From positions 1 to 38,882 of the forward strand of contig CAZFJC010000023.1 of NCBI GenBank assembly GCA_964518765.1: a stretch of 38,882 bases of DNA, in the 5' to 3' direction. Positions 1-9,715 of this stretch are shown here, piece after piece. The notes below the pieces were generated by a model. The model had not been told where the DNA came from. It made no database searches and saw only the letters and a list, made by a program, of their open reading frames with translations. Position 1 is the first letter of the stretch. Each line of letters starts with the position of its first letter. Both the position numbers and the translations under genes were made by a program. This DNA comes from CAZPNX01 sp964518765 (GTDB lineage: Bacteria > Edwardsbacteria > AC1 > EtOH8).

Positions 1-1
1 C

Positions 2-3000
2 GGGGAGGATGACGGCCGTTTCGACCAGGACGATGTCATTATTTTCTACGGCCAGGACCTGGCCGGCTGGGGGAAGAACTCGGCATTGGTGACGCCCCAG
101 TTCCACAATCCCTACTGCGACACCAATATATACTGGCTGGGCTGGGGGGGCGCGCCCGGGTTGAGAATGGAGTTAGTAGACGGCCATCCCTACGACTCGT
201 CCGCCTATGTTCCCGCCAGCTTCCTCGACACGGCCCACTTCGAGAACGACATCTACAATCCCTTCAACTCAGGGGAGCTCTGGTATTGGAGCAGCCTGTC
301 GCGAACTAGCTCGGAGCAGACCAAATTGAATTCCCTGGCGTTCAGCCTGCCCGATCTGACCCCGGGAGTCTGCCGGGTCAGGCTCTCTTACCGGGCCGCC
401 ACCAGCGGCTGGCACCGACTGAGGTGGGGCGTCAACGGGGCTTACACACGCGATCTTCGTTGGAGCGGGACGCCGGGCAGCGGCGAGTTGAACGACACCT
501 CCAGCTTCACCGTGTCCTCGAACTCCAACCGCCTGGACCTGGAGCTGGTAAAGGACACGGCCGACTCCACGGACGGCCTGCATTTCAACTGGTTCGAGGT
601 CGCCTACCGCCGCGGCTACCAGGCCGTAGGCCGAGCCATCAGGTTCAGGGTTGATTCCACCGGACACCTGAGGCACCGGGTGCGACTTAACGGCCTGGCC
701 TCGGAGGGCATTATCATTCTAGACATCAGCGACCCGGCTCGGCCAAAGAGGATAACTTCTCCGCACGTTTATCAGAACTACGTCGAGTTCGAGGACGGCT
801 GGAGGCCGGGCAACCGGTATGCAGCGGCCGCTTCCGAGGTCTGGCTGGTTCCGGATGCTATGGCGGAATATATTCCGCAGCATCTGAGGGCAGGCTATCT
901 TGATGCCAGATACCTGATGGTGGTGCCGGACGAGCTCTGGCAGCCGGCCCAGAGGCTGGCCCAGCATCATGCATCGGAACCGGGGCTTCAGCCGCTGAAG
1001 TTGGTCAGGCTGTCGTGGGTATACAACGAGTTCGGCTTCGGCCTGCGTCAACCGGCAGCCATCAGAAACTTTTTAAAACACGTCTATCTGGCGTCGAATC
1101 GCACCAATCCGGCCTACTGCCTGCTTTTCGGCAACGGCAATTACGACTACCGGCACCGGGACAAATCATCTCCCAATGTGAATCTTATTCCCAGCTACCA
1201 GGGCGACGTCCTGTCGGACCCGCTGGGCGAATATCGGTTCGACGCACATGATGACTGGTTCGCCCATCTGGAGACATCTTTATATCCCCAGTTTGCCATC
1301 GCCAGGCTGCCGGCCATGGGCCTGTCCGAGGCCGGGACCATGGTGGACAAGATAATCGGCTACCGGTATTCCCGGGGAGGCTGGAGGAACAAGGCGCTTT
1401 TCATGGCCGACGACAATTACTTCGAAGGCGCACCCAACTCGGGGGAGTGGGTGCATACCCAGCAGACGGAGGCACTATCGAAGTACATCCTGCCCAGCCA
1501 TTTCGATCAGATAAAAATCTACGGATGCGAATACCCGATGGCCGGAAGCGTGAAGCCGGCCGCCCGCGAGGCCCTAAGGCAGGCCTGGTCCGAGGGCGCC
1601 TGCCTGGTCAACTTCATCGGCCACGGCAATTACTTCGTCTGGGGGCATGAGCGGTATCTGAGGGGGGAGGATGTACCCTACCTGTCCTGCGGGGATCGTC
1701 TGCCCTTCGTGGTCACCGCCTCCTGCGGCATCTCCCGCTTCGACCGCATCAACTACCGCTGTATCGGATCGTCGCTGGTGGCCCTGAACCAGGGAGGCGC
1801 CATCGCCACCTTCGGGGATATGAGGGAGGGCTATAGCGGGGAAAATTTCATCCTCAATCAACATCTTTACCTTGCCCTGTTCCAGGACAGTTTGGATCTT
1901 GGGCAGAGCGTCTTCACCGCCAAGTACCGCACCCAATCCGCGGCCAATAACAACCGACCCTATGTCTTGCTGGGAGATCCGGGGGTAGCCCTGGCCGGCG
2001 CCAAGATAAGGATGGCCCTGACGCCGAGTTCCGACACCCTGATGGGGCGGGGCCGCTACACTATACGGGGCAGGGTTGAGGCTCCAGGGGGACTAGCCTC
2101 GGGGCAGGTGCTGGTGAGGGTGTTCGACCTGCCGAAGTTCGTGGACAGCAGCGGCGTCGACTACTACCAGCCGGGGGAGGCCGTGGTCCAGGGCCTGGCC
2201 TCGGTGGTCGGGGACAGCTTCAGCTTCAACTTCAACATGCCCGACCTGTACTATGCTACCCCCATCCCCGGATGCCGAATCAGCGCCTATGCCTGGGGCG
2301 GGGGACCAGAGGCCGCCGGGGCCACTGCCGACAGCATCTGGCTGGGGGGCCTGGACACCGCCAGGCAGAACGATGGCAGAGGACCGGGCATAACATTGTG
2401 GGCTGGCGGATCCGAGGTCAAGGAGGGCGACTATGTCTCAGGTTCCATCCCACTAGTGGTCAGGATCGCCGATCCCCTGGGGGTAAACATCGCCCCGGGC
2501 GTGCCCGAGGGTGAAATTCGGGCCTGGCTGGACAACGAGCCCTACCGAGATCTCGGCCCCTACTTCGTCTACGATCTCGACTGCGACAGCTCGGGACAGG
2601 CCTCGTTCTCGCCGAGGTTGGGGCCGGGGCAGCATCTTCTGACCGTCAGGGCCTACGACTGCTTCGGCAACTACTCGACCCTGCGTCGATCCTTTCTGGT
2701 GGCCGATGATAACTCTGGCCTGTCCTTGGTATATAGCTATCCCAACCCCACCCCGGGCGGCACCCACTTCACCTTCCAGCTGCCGGTCGATGCCGACGTA
2801 GCCATAAAGATTTTTACTGTGGCCGGGAGGCTGATCAGGACCATTGAGGCCCCGGGTCTGGGCGCCGGCTATCGGCAGGTCTACTGGGATGGCCTGGACG
2901 AGTCCGGCGATCGGCCGGCCAACGGCGTTTACCTCTACCGGCTGACCATGAAGGGCGCAGGCCGGGAGGACAGCAAGTACAGTAAAATAATAATTATGAG

Positions 3001-3004
3001 GTAG
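2..3004 (+). CDS. porU: PorU-like C25 (gingipain-family) cysteine peptidase, 5' end outside window
   Basis: The frame is open from base 2, so the start lies upstream; the TTG at 86 is only an internal codon. About 1000 residues are visible. The peptidase C25 domain shows the catalytic pair: His in a GHGN motif (codon at 1622) and Cys in ASCG (codon at 1724). C25 enzymes include gingipains and PorU, the T9SS sortase that cleaves the sorting domain of cargo proteins at the cell surface. The last ~90 residues (YPNPTPGG... NGVYLYRLT) form a FlgD-like/type A C-terminal domain, which PorU proteins also carry. The next gene, 40 bp downstream, encodes a PorV-like protein; porU and porV are also adjacent in Porphyromonas gingivalis. 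That context favours PorU over a secreted gingipain-like cargo, but the latter cannot be excluded without the N-terminus. Confidence 0.78.
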   Translation, partial: GEDDGRFDQDDVIIFYGQDLAGWGKNSALVTPQFHNPYCDTNIYWLGWGGAPGLRMELVDGHPYDSSAYVPASFLDTAHFENDIYNPFNSGELWYWSSLSRTSSEQTKLNSLAFSLPDLTPGVCRVRLSYRAATSGWHRLRWGVNGAYTRDLRWSGTPGSGELNDTSSFTVSSNSNRLDLELVKDTADSTDGLHFNWFEVAYRRGYQAVGRAIRFRVDSTGHLRHRVRLNGLASEGIIILDISDPARPKRITSPHVYQNYVEFEDGWRPGNRYAAAASEVWLVPDAMAEYIPQHLRAGYLDARYLMVVPDELWQPAQRLAQHHASEPGLQPLKLVRLSWVYNEFGFGLRQPAAIRNFLKHVYLASNRTNPAYCLLFGNGNYDYRHRDKSSPNVNLIPSYQGDVLSDPLGEYRFDAHDDWFAHLETSLYPQFAIARLPAMGLSEAGTMVDKIIGYRYSRGGWRNKALFMADDNYFEGAPNSGEWVHTQQTEALSKYILPSHFDQIKIYGCEYPMAGSVKPAAREALRQAWSEGACLVNFIGHGNYFVWGHERYLRGEDVPYLSCGDRLPFVVTASCGISRFDRINYRCIGSSLVALNQGGAIATFGDMREGYSGENFILNQHLYLALFQDSLDLGQSVFTAKYRTQSAANNNRPYVLLGDPGVALAGAKIRMALTPSSDTLMGRGRYTIRGRVEAPGGLASGQVLVRVFDLPKFVDSSGVDYYQPGEAVVQGLASVVGDSFSFNFNMPDLYYATPIPGCRISAYAWGGGPEAAGATADSIWLGGLDTARQNDGRGPGITLWAGGSEVKEGDYVSGSIPLVVRIADPLGVNIAPGVPEGEIRAWLDNEPYRDLGPYFVYDLDCDSSGQASFSPRLGPGQHLLTVRAYDCFGNYSTLRRSFLVADDNSGLSLVYSYPNPTPGGTHFTFQLPVDADVAIKIFTVAGRLIRTIEAPGLGAGYRQVYWDGLDESGDRPANGVYLYRLTMKGAGREDSKYSKIIIMR

Positions 3005-3044
3005 CCATGCAAACCAAGGCCTCTAGCTTTTTAGGGGAGGGAAA

Positions 3045-5567
3045 ATGACAAGAACTATTTTGACGGCGGCATTGCTCTTGGCCTTAACCAACCCGCTCTG
3101 GGCCATCTCGGAGGGCGGGGCCATCTTCCTGATGATCCGGCCGGGCGCCAGGGCATCGGGCATGGGGAGCGCCTTCTGCGCCGTGGCCGATGACGCCACC
3201 GCCACCTACTTCAATCCTGCCGGACTGGCCTTCCTCTCCAGGGAGGTCGGGGTCCGTCTGGCATCATCCGACATCAGGGATTGGCGTCGCCTGGCCGCCG
3301 GCTTCCAAGGCGGCGAGGAGGATTATATGCTGGATCCCGGGGACATCAAAGATCCCGAGGGTGTGGCGGTCAAGGCAGGAGGCTCGCCCCTTTTCATCCA
3401 GGCTGACGTGGCCGACTGGCCGGGCCTGCTGGCGGCGCTGGCGGGCCGGGACAGTGCGGCTGTGGCCTCTGGCCTAGCCGCCAGGTTAGATTCCACCCTC
3501 AGCGACTCCATCAAGGCGCTGGACGGCGGTGGGCTGGGTCCGGACCATAAGGTTTTGATGGTGCACGCTCTCAATGGGCTGCTGGCCGACAGGTCCCTTT
3601 TCAAGCTGGCGGCCCTGGCGGAAATGCCGGTTCCGGACGAAATGTGGGAAGCCATAGACCGGTCGGTTTTCACCGATCAGAAGAACTCGGTAAATCCCGA
3701 GGATATAGCCGACCCAAGGCTGATGGCCCAACGGCTGGCCGATGGCAGAGATGTGGCGGCAAAGCAGTTGGCCAGATTGTTAGGCCCGAAGGCCAAGTCG
3801 GTTTTGGCCAAACGGGCCAAACTGGAGCCCGACTCACTCAGGAGGGTGCTGGCCGGCGAGCTGACCAAGATCGTTAGGGGCGGCCCGCTTTATCAGCCGG
3901 CCTGGGCCGAAGGGTTCAAGCTGAAGCCGGCCACCAGGCAACTGGCCGCCATGTCACTGAAGGGCGACGAGCTGGTCCGGCTTAACCTGAGGCTTTTGGC
4001 CGATGCCTTCTCCCGCGAGATCGAGTACCGTTTCGAACGGTCCCTCCTGAGCGATCTCGAGGCCAGGACCCTGAACCGCTTGTACCTGGAGACGATTCTG
4101 GTACCGGCGGTAAACAGATTGGCGGACCGGTCTGCTCCCGGGGCCGATGGAAAAGCGGTCAGGGAGAGGCTGGCCGGAGCCGCCTCCAGGGTGCTGTCCG
4201 TTTATGACGGCCGGCAGAGCCTGAGGGCCGAGGAGGTGACCGTACTGGTGGACGAATTGAACCGCATGGTGGCCGACCAGTCGCTGGCCTTGGGCCAGCC
4301 GGAGCCGGGCGTTTCCAGCCACCAGGCAAACCGGCAGGCGATAGATCGAGCCTTCCCGTTGGAGATTCTCCACTCGGCCGACCAGAAACCGAAGACTGCC
4401 AGGCTGTATCTGCGCCAGAGGCTGGGCCGGACCTCGGCCGAGCTGTTCGACAGGCTGTCCCAGGGGCAGGAGCCGGGCGAGGAGGAGCAAAGGATGGTTT
4501 TGGAGGCTCTGAACTCGCTGGTCGAGGCCGAGGACCTCTACCAGCCGGAATACTTCCCTAGGGCTTCGCTCGGCTCCGAGGCCAAGTCCCTGGTGGCCGA
4601 AGGGGTGGGGAGGCTGTCCGGCAGAAAGCTGCGCCGGCTGAACCGCCTTTTGCTGGAATCAGTATTTCCGGACGAGATCTCCAAGGCTGGGGCCGAGGCC
4701 AAGCCGCGATATGCCACCCTGATGCATTCCCCCTGGCTGTCCGAGATCTGGGGGGACGTCGGCGACATGTACTATGAATTCATTGCCTACGCCCAGCCGG
4801 TCAAGGACTGGGGGGTTTTCGGGGGCAACATCATCTTCCTGTCCGAGGGCAAGAACCAGCATTTGGACGAGCAGGGCAATGTGCTAGGGGAGTTTTCCAG
4901 CTACGAGTTCTCTCCAACCCTATCCTACGGAAACATAGTACTACCCGGCCTGGGGGCCGGCGTCAATCTGAAGGTGATCCACTCGCACCTGGCCCCCTTC
5001 GGGCCTCCGGGCACCCAGGGCAAGGGGGTGGCTACCACTTGGGCAGTGGATCTCGGGCTCCTCTATCACCTTGGGATGGTGAAGGGGCTGTCTTTGGGGG
5101 CCAACCTCCAGAACCTCGGCCCCAAGCTGGTCTACATCGACGCCCAACAGGCCGATCCGCTGTCGCGCAACCTGAGGCTGGGGATCGCCTACAAGGTGCT
5201 GGAGGGCCGCATCACCAGGCTGACCACGGCCTTCGACATCACCCGGACGGTGGTCGATTTCAGCCCCTCCTGGAGCGGCCAGTGGTGGAAGAGCCAGTGG
5301 CAAGAAGCGGTTATCCATTTCGGGACCGAGTACGTCTACAACGGTTTCGTTCAGCTGGCCCTGCGCTACGGCCTGGTCTATGATCGCGCCGGACGCATCG
5401 GGACCAAGCTTAACTCGGCGGAGCCGAAATTCTCGCTGGGGGAGGCCAGCACCTTCGGGGGAAGCGTAGGATACCGTCGGATATCCTTCGACGTAGCCCT
5501 GGAGCCCGGCGGCGAGCTGATGAACGGCACCAAGAACAAGAAATTCGCCCTGTCCTTCAATTTCTAG
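3045..5567 (+). CDS. PorV/PorQ (UPF0164) family outer-membrane protein with large helical insert
   Basis: 840 residues with a signal peptide (cleavage after PLWA, ~residue 20) and a strong Shine-Dalgarno GGGGAGGG just before the ATG. Residues 23-70 are the PorV/UPF0164 signature (GARASGMGSAF, then DDATATYFNPAGLA), and residues ~555-840 read as amphipathic beta strands ending in SFNF, typical of an outer-membrane barrel. PorV carries T9SS cargo to the PorU sortase. Known PorV proteins are about 390 residues; here residues ~90-550 are an alpha-helical, leucine/arginine-rich insert. The insert contains a tandem duplication of a ~220-residue unit: LNGLLADRSLFKL (176) matches LNRMVADQSLALG (405); LTKIVRGGPLYQP (273) matches LNSLVEAEDLYQP (489); RLNLRLLADAFSREI (312) matches RLNRLLLESVFPDEI (531). 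The function of the insert is unknown. Confidence 0.8.
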   Translation: MTRTILTAALLLALTNPLWAISEGGAIFLMIRPGARASGMGSAFCAVADDATATYFNPAGLAFLSREVGVRLASSDIRDWRRLAAGFQGGEEDYMLDPGDIKDPEGVAVKAGGSPLFIQADVADWPGLLAALAGRDSAAVASGLAARLDSTLSDSIKALDGGGLGPDHKVLMVHALNGLLADRSLFKLAALAEMPVPDEMWEAIDRSVFTDQKNSVNPEDIADPRLMAQRLADGRDVAAKQLARLLGPKAKSVLAKRAKLEPDSLRRVLAGELTKIVRGGPLYQPAWAEGFKLKPATRQLAAMSLKGDELVRLNLRLLADAFSREIEYRFERSLLSDLEARTLNRLYLETILVPAVNRLADRSAPGADGKAVRERLAGAASRVLSVYDGRQSLRAEEVTVLVDELNRMVADQSLALGQPEPGVSSHQANRQAIDRAFPLEILHSADQKPKTARLYLRQRLGRTSAELFDRLSQGQEPGEEEQRMVLEALNSLVEAEDLYQPEYFPRASLGSEAKSLVAEGVGRLSGRKLRRLNRLLLESVFPDEISKAGAEAKPRYATLMHSPWLSEIWGDVGDMYYEFIAYAQPVKDWGVFGGNIIFLSEGKNQHLDEQGNVLGEFSSYEFSPTLSYGNIVLPGLGAGVNLKVIHSHLAPFGPPGTQGKGVATTWAVDLGLLYHLGMVKGLSLGANLQNLGPKLVYIDAQQADPLSRNLRLGIAYKVLEGRITRLTTAFDITRTVVDFSPSWSGQWWKSQWQEAVIHFGTEYVYNGFVQLALRYGLVYDRAGRIGTKLNSAEPKFSLGEASTFGGSVGYRRISFDVALEPGGELMNGTKNKKFALSFNF

Positions 5568-5584
5568 TTTTTCGAGTTCAGCTG

Positions 5585-8500
5585 ATGGCCAGAATCTTTA
5601 TTTTACTGACCCTGCTGGCGGCCTCCCTTGCCCAGGCAGAACTTCGGGGGGACGATCTGTCCAGGCTGAAGTCCTCCCCGCAGTTGTCCAAGCCAGTGTT
5701 GGAACGGCTCAGGTCACAACCCAGACAATACTACGACGCTGTCTGCCGGCGAAACATTTTGGGACGGCTGCGCCAAGATAAGACGTCCAAAGGGGTCAAG
5801 GACGGAGGTGTCGATACCGTCAAGGTGCTGGTCATCAAGGTTCAGTTCCAGCCTGATGACGATCCCAATACCACCGGGGACGGCCATTTTGATTACCAGG
5901 GAAACGGCCAGCCCATCTACATCAACAATGACCCGGCCCAGGGACATAACTTTGAGCATGAGCCGCCGCACGACAGCGTCTACATACACGGACAAATGCT
6001 GGCCCTGCGCAACTACTACTGGGCGGTATCCGGGGGGAAGCTGTGGATAGAGTTCCGGCAGGTGCCTGAGGGGCTGCAGGCGGCCTACACCGCCCCCCAT
6101 CAGATGTCATTCTACAGCGATTTCTACAACGGCTGTGACAACTGGGGGGCAGGCATCTACGTGCTGCTGCGCGACGCCATCGAGGCAGCCGATGCCGATC
6201 CAGCCAACATTTGCTTCGGCGACTACCAATCCTACCTCGTGATCCACGCCGGCTCCTGCTGGCAGACCGATCCCTGGGGGGCCGACATCCCCGCAGTGTT
6301 CATCCAGATGGACGAGTCATCGCCCATCCTGGCCAACGGCGGGGCCGAGGCCATCTTTGACGGCATCATCGTGGCCGAGACCCAGAGCCAGGATGGCATG
6401 GTTCTGGGCTCTCAGGGCGAGATCGCCCACGAGTTCGGCCACCAGCTGGGGCTGCCGGACCTTTACGACTACACCTACCAGTCGGTGGCTTTGGGTGAGT
6501 GGGAGCTCATGTCTTGGGGTTCCTTCAATATGAACGCCTACGTGCCGCCGCACCTCTCCGCCTGGAGCAAGGTCTTTCTGGGCTGGGCGGACCCGATAGT
6601 GTTGCCGCCCGGGACCGACACTACCGTGGCCCTGCGCTGGGTGGCCAAGAACCCCAACGACATCGTCAAGATACCCATTAACAGCCACGAGTATTATCTG
6701 ATCGAAAACCGCCGGGCCCAGTCCAACCCGGATACGGTGGTCCACTTCGATCCCAACGAGTACGGATCGGATTCCAGCGGCGTCAGGGTGTGGAAGCGGG
6801 GGCTGTTGGTGAAGGTGGACGACTACGACATATCGCTTCCCTTCGACCTGGGCAGCGGAGGATTGCTGGTCTACCACATCGACGAGGACCTGATACGCCA
6901 GCGTTGGGCCGACAACAGCCTGGAGACCGGCGACATCAAGGCCATTGATTTAGAGGAGGCCGACCGCATCCAGGACCTGGAGCGCTGGTGGGGTCTGTCT
7001 CCCTATCCCACCTATGCCAGCCCGCGTGACGCCTTCTACGCGGGAAACAACGACCGCTTCGATGACTCCTCTGACCCGCCGACCAGAGCCAACGACGGGT
7101 CCTACAGCCACATCTCCATGGTCGGAGTCTCGGCTCCGGGGGAGACCATGACCGCCCGCTTCAAGGTAGGATGGGACCTGCCGGGATTTCCGGTCATTTT
7201 GGGGGACACGGTGGACTGGAACAGCCCCAACTATGCCATGTTGAATTTCGGCACGGATTCGGCCCAGAAGGTCGTCCTCCTGCCCGGAGTCAATGGAAAG
7301 CTCTACTGCTGGCGCCCCAACGGCCAGGGGTACATGAATCGGGACACCATCCACGTCCTGGGCGGGGACACGGTCCGCATCAGGGCCGAGATGGCCAAGG
7401 TGCGGGGCAACATCTATTCGTCGCCGGCGGTGGGCGACGTCGACAGGGACGGGGCCCCCGAGGTCTTCGTCAGCGCGGCCACCTCCCTGACCGAGGGCTA
7501 CGTCTACGGGTTCCGTTTTCAGCCCCAGCCTGCCTTCGACACAACCGAAACCGGACACGTCTATCCGGTCAACCGGGCGATGCCGGTGCCCGGGTTCCCG
7601 GCGCGGGTGGACGGGCCGGTATTCTCCTCGCCTTTGCTGGCCGACATTGACGGCGACGACACGCTGGAGGTGGTGGCGGCCGCCGACGACAAGAAACTGC
7701 ATGCCTGGAGGAGCGACGGCACACCGGTCACCGGCTTCCCGGTGGCCCTGGGGATGGAGACGCGCTCCACCCCGGCGGCGGCCGGGAAGGGCAACGCCCC
7801 CCCCCAGCAAAGCGATGACTTATATGTCTTATCGGGAGATAGTCGGGTGTTCGCTCTCAAGGGGGATGGAACGAACTTGTCTGGTTTTCCGGCCCTTCAG
7901 CCCTGGGTGGACTGGGTGATCTCCTCATTGGCCCTGAGCGATATCGATAACGATGGGAGGTTGGAAATTATCGCCAGTAATAAGAAGGGGTTATATGTCC
8001 TCAACAGTGATGGGACGGTTAAGACCGGCTGGCCGTTTATTTTTGCCCAACCTTCGATTTCCTCGCCGGCTGTCGGGGATATCGACGGTGACCTTTATAA
8101 TGAGATCGTTGTCGCCAACGGAAATAAGCTCTACGCCTTCAACTACAACGGAACGCTGATGACCGGTTTCCCGGTGGAGATCTCCCAGAGCGAGGCAGTT
8201 CAATCGTCACCGATAATAGTTGATTTGGATGATAGACTAGGTGGTGAGATACTGATTGGCTCGCCCGACGGCCGGCTCTGCGCTTATGACGGCAAGGGGA
8301 TGATAGTTCCGGGGTTTCCGCTTACCATGGGCGGAGGCACTCATTCAACGGCCCTAGCATGGGACCTCGATAGTAATCCGAAGACCATAGAGATAGCCGT
8401 GGGCGGAGACGATGGCAAGCTATATGTCTGGAGCCTCCCGGTTTCAAATAGTCAGCCTTCGAGCTGGTTTAAGTTCCATGCGGACTTTGCCAATACCGGT

Positions 8501-8818
8501 TTCGTCCGGGGGCACGACGACGTCTATGGGGATACGCCGGAGACGATATCAAACCTCTACGTCTATCCCAACCCGGTGAGAAAGATTCAGGGGAAGATAC
8601 GTTTTTCCGCCGGCGACATCTCCTCGGCCAACTGCAAGGTTTTCAATCTGGCCGGCGATATAGTTCAGGACATGGATGTTCTGGCCTTCCCTAGGACCGA
8701 TAACGAGATAAAATGGGACACCTCCAATCTGGCCAGCGGGGTTTACATCATCCGGGTCGAGGCCAGGGGAACCAATGGATCTAAGGTCTTAACCTGCAAG
8801 GCGGCGGTGATAAAATGA
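5585..8818 (+). CDS. Secreted M6-family metalloprotease with FG-GAP repeats and T9SS sorting domain
   Basis: 1077 residues. A signal peptide (cleaved after AQA, ~18) precedes an M6 (immune inhibitor A-like) metallopeptidase domain. The zinc motif HEFGH lies at residues 282-286, with the downstream Gly and Asp of HExxHxxGxxD at 289 and 292. Residues ~610-935 hold about six VCBS/FG-GAP-like repeats (SSPAVGDVDRDG, SSPLLADIDGDD, SSLALSDIDNDG, SSPAVGDIDGD and two weaker copies), expected to form a beta-propeller. The C-terminal ~85 residues (LYVYPNP... LASGVYIIRVEA) are a type A T9SS sorting domain. The protein is therefore probably exported by the PorU/PorV system encoded just upstream. No clear Shine-Dalgarno precedes the ATG, 17 bp after porV, so translation may depend on the upstream gene. 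Confidence 0.9.
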   Translation: MARIFILLTLLAASLAQAELRGDDLSRLKSSPQLSKPVLERLRSQPRQYYDAVCRRNILGRLRQDKTSKGVKDGGVDTVKVLVIKVQFQPDDDPNTTGDGHFDYQGNGQPIYINNDPAQGHNFEHEPPHDSVYIHGQMLALRNYYWAVSGGKLWIEFRQVPEGLQAAYTAPHQMSFYSDFYNGCDNWGAGIYVLLRDAIEAADADPANICFGDYQSYLVIHAGSCWQTDPWGADIPAVFIQMDESSPILANGGAEAIFDGIIVAETQSQDGMVLGSQGEIAHEFGHQLGLPDLYDYTYQSVALGEWELMSWGSFNMNAYVPPHLSAWSKVFLGWADPIVLPPGTDTTVALRWVAKNPNDIVKIPINSHEYYLIENRRAQSNPDTVVHFDPNEYGSDSSGVRVWKRGLLVKVDDYDISLPFDLGSGGLLVYHIDEDLIRQRWADNSLETGDIKAIDLEEADRIQDLERWWGLSPYPTYASPRDAFYAGNNDRFDDSSDPPTRANDGSYSHISMVGVSAPGETMTARFKVGWDLPGFPVILGDTVDWNSPNYAMLNFGTDSAQKVVLLPGVNGKLYCWRPNGQGYMNRDTIHVLGGDTVRIRAEMAKVRGNIYSSPAVGDVDRDGAPEVFVSAATSLTEGYVYGFRFQPQPAFDTTETGHVYPVNRAMPVPGFPARVDGPVFSSPLLADIDGDDTLEVVAAADDKKLHAWRSDGTPVTGFPVALGMETRSTPAAAGKGNAPPQQSDDLYVLSGDSRVFALKGDGTNLSGFPALQPWVDWVISSLALSDIDNDGRLEIIASNKKGLYVLNSDGTVKTGWPFIFAQPSISSPAVGDIDGDLYNEIVVANGNKLYAFNYNGTLMTGFPVEISQSEAVQSSPIIVDLDDRLGGEILIGSPDGRLCAYDGKGMIVPGFPLTMGGGTHSTALAWDLDSNPKTIEIAVGGDDGKLYVWSLPVSNSQPSSWFKFHADFANTGFVRGHDDVYGDTPETISNLYVYPNPVRKIQGKIRFSAGDISSANCKVFNLAGDIVQDMDVLAFPRTDNEIKWDTSNLASGVYIIRVEARGTNGSKVLTCKAAVIK

Positions 8819-9624
8819 GGAAAATAGCGATCGCAATTGCTCTACTATCAATATATAGTATAATGAGTGCCGCCCCGGCGACCGTGTCCCATCGCGCGTC
8901 GACGGCTCCGGGTTTGGCCGGCGACATCTCGGGGACGATTTTAAGGGAGCCCGCCGCGCCTCTGGCGGACAAAGACGATCCGCCATTGGAGAAGGCGAAG
9001 CCGGTCAAACGGAAATCTATCAAGAAGGCATTCTTCCTGTCGCTGGCCGTCCCCGGCGCTGGGGAGTACTATGTCGGGCAAAAGCGGTACGCTAAGGGTT
9101 TCCTGGCCTCCGAGGCCCTCATCTGGTCCTTCGCCCTGTTCTCTCGATACCAGGGAGTCATGTGGAGGGACGATTACATCGCCTACGCCGCCGCCCAGGC
9201 CGGAGCCAACTCCGGACGGAGCGACGACCTCTATTATCAGAATATCTATGAGTGGCCCAACAGCGATTGGTACAACGAGTACCAGTGGGCCGAGGCCCGA
9301 GACCTATATCCCGACGACCCGGCCGCCCAGGCCGCCTACGTGGCCGACAAGATATACTCGGAGGCCGATGCCTGGGAATGGCAGAGCGCCGAGGAATGGG
9401 ACCGTTTCCGGAACCTGCGGGTGAAAAGCGAGAGCGCCTACCGTCGGGTAACCTACGCCGCCGGCGCGGCCCTTCTGAACCACCTGCTTTCGGCGGTCAA
9501 CGCCGCCAGGCTGGCCAAGGGCCACAACGACCGCCTGCCCAAAAAGAAAGGGATGGCCGTCGAGGTTAACGTCATTCCGGTGGCCGATGGCGGCCTCGGC
9601 CTCACCCTGAGGGGACGATTTTGA
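8815..9624 (+). CDS. DUF5683-like envelope protein
   Basis: 269 residues. The ATG overlaps the previous stop (ATGA), so it is translationally coupled to the M6 protease gene. An N-terminal signal peptide (IAIAIALLSIYSIMSAAPA) is followed by a proline/charge-rich linker and then the DUF5683-type core: SIKKAFFLSLAVPGAGEYY, a glycine turn (GQKRYAKG) and a hydrophobic segment (EALIWSFALFSRY). A tyrosine/tryptophan-rich region follows, then a second hydrophobic stretch (VTYAAGAALLNHLLSAVNA). DUF5683 proteins occur widely in Bacteroidetes and related phyla with no known role. Position at the end of a secretion cluster suggests an envelope function, which is inference. An intrinsic terminator follows. 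Confidence 0.75.
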   Translation: MRKIAIAIALLSIYSIMSAAPATVSHRASTAPGLAGDISGTILREPAAPLADKDDPPLEKAKPVKRKSIKKAFFLSLAVPGAGEYYVGQKRYAKGFLASEALIWSFALFSRYQGVMWRDDYIAYAAAQAGANSGRSDDLYYQNIYEWPNSDWYNEYQWAEARDLYPDDPAAQAAYVADKIYSEADAWEWQSAEEWDRFRNLRVKSESAYRRVTYAAGAALLNHLLSAVNAARLAKGHNDRLPKKKGMAVEVNVIPVADGGLGLTLRGRF

Positions 9625-9653
9625 CAGGGGTTTTTGCAGGATTTGATAAAACG

Positions 9654-9690
9654 GGTATCCTTCTGGTAAAAGGAGGATACCTTTTCCTTT
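9654..9690 (+). terminator. Intrinsic terminator after the DUF5683 gene
   Basis: A 10-bp stem (9654-9663 GGTATCCTTC with 9672-9681 GGAGGATACC, one G-T pair) encloses an 8-nt loop and is followed by TTTTCCTTT. It separates the porU-porV-protease-DUF5683 unit from the next genes. Confidence 0.82.
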
Positions 9691-9715
9691 CAATCACCAG
9701 GCAGCCTGAGGTCAG

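Noticed and set aside
86..88. TTG at 86 as the start of the C25 peptidase
   Set aside because: The frame is open to the window edge and codes for similar sequence upstream; a C25 protein needs a signal peptide and N-terminal domain that are missing, so the true start is outside.
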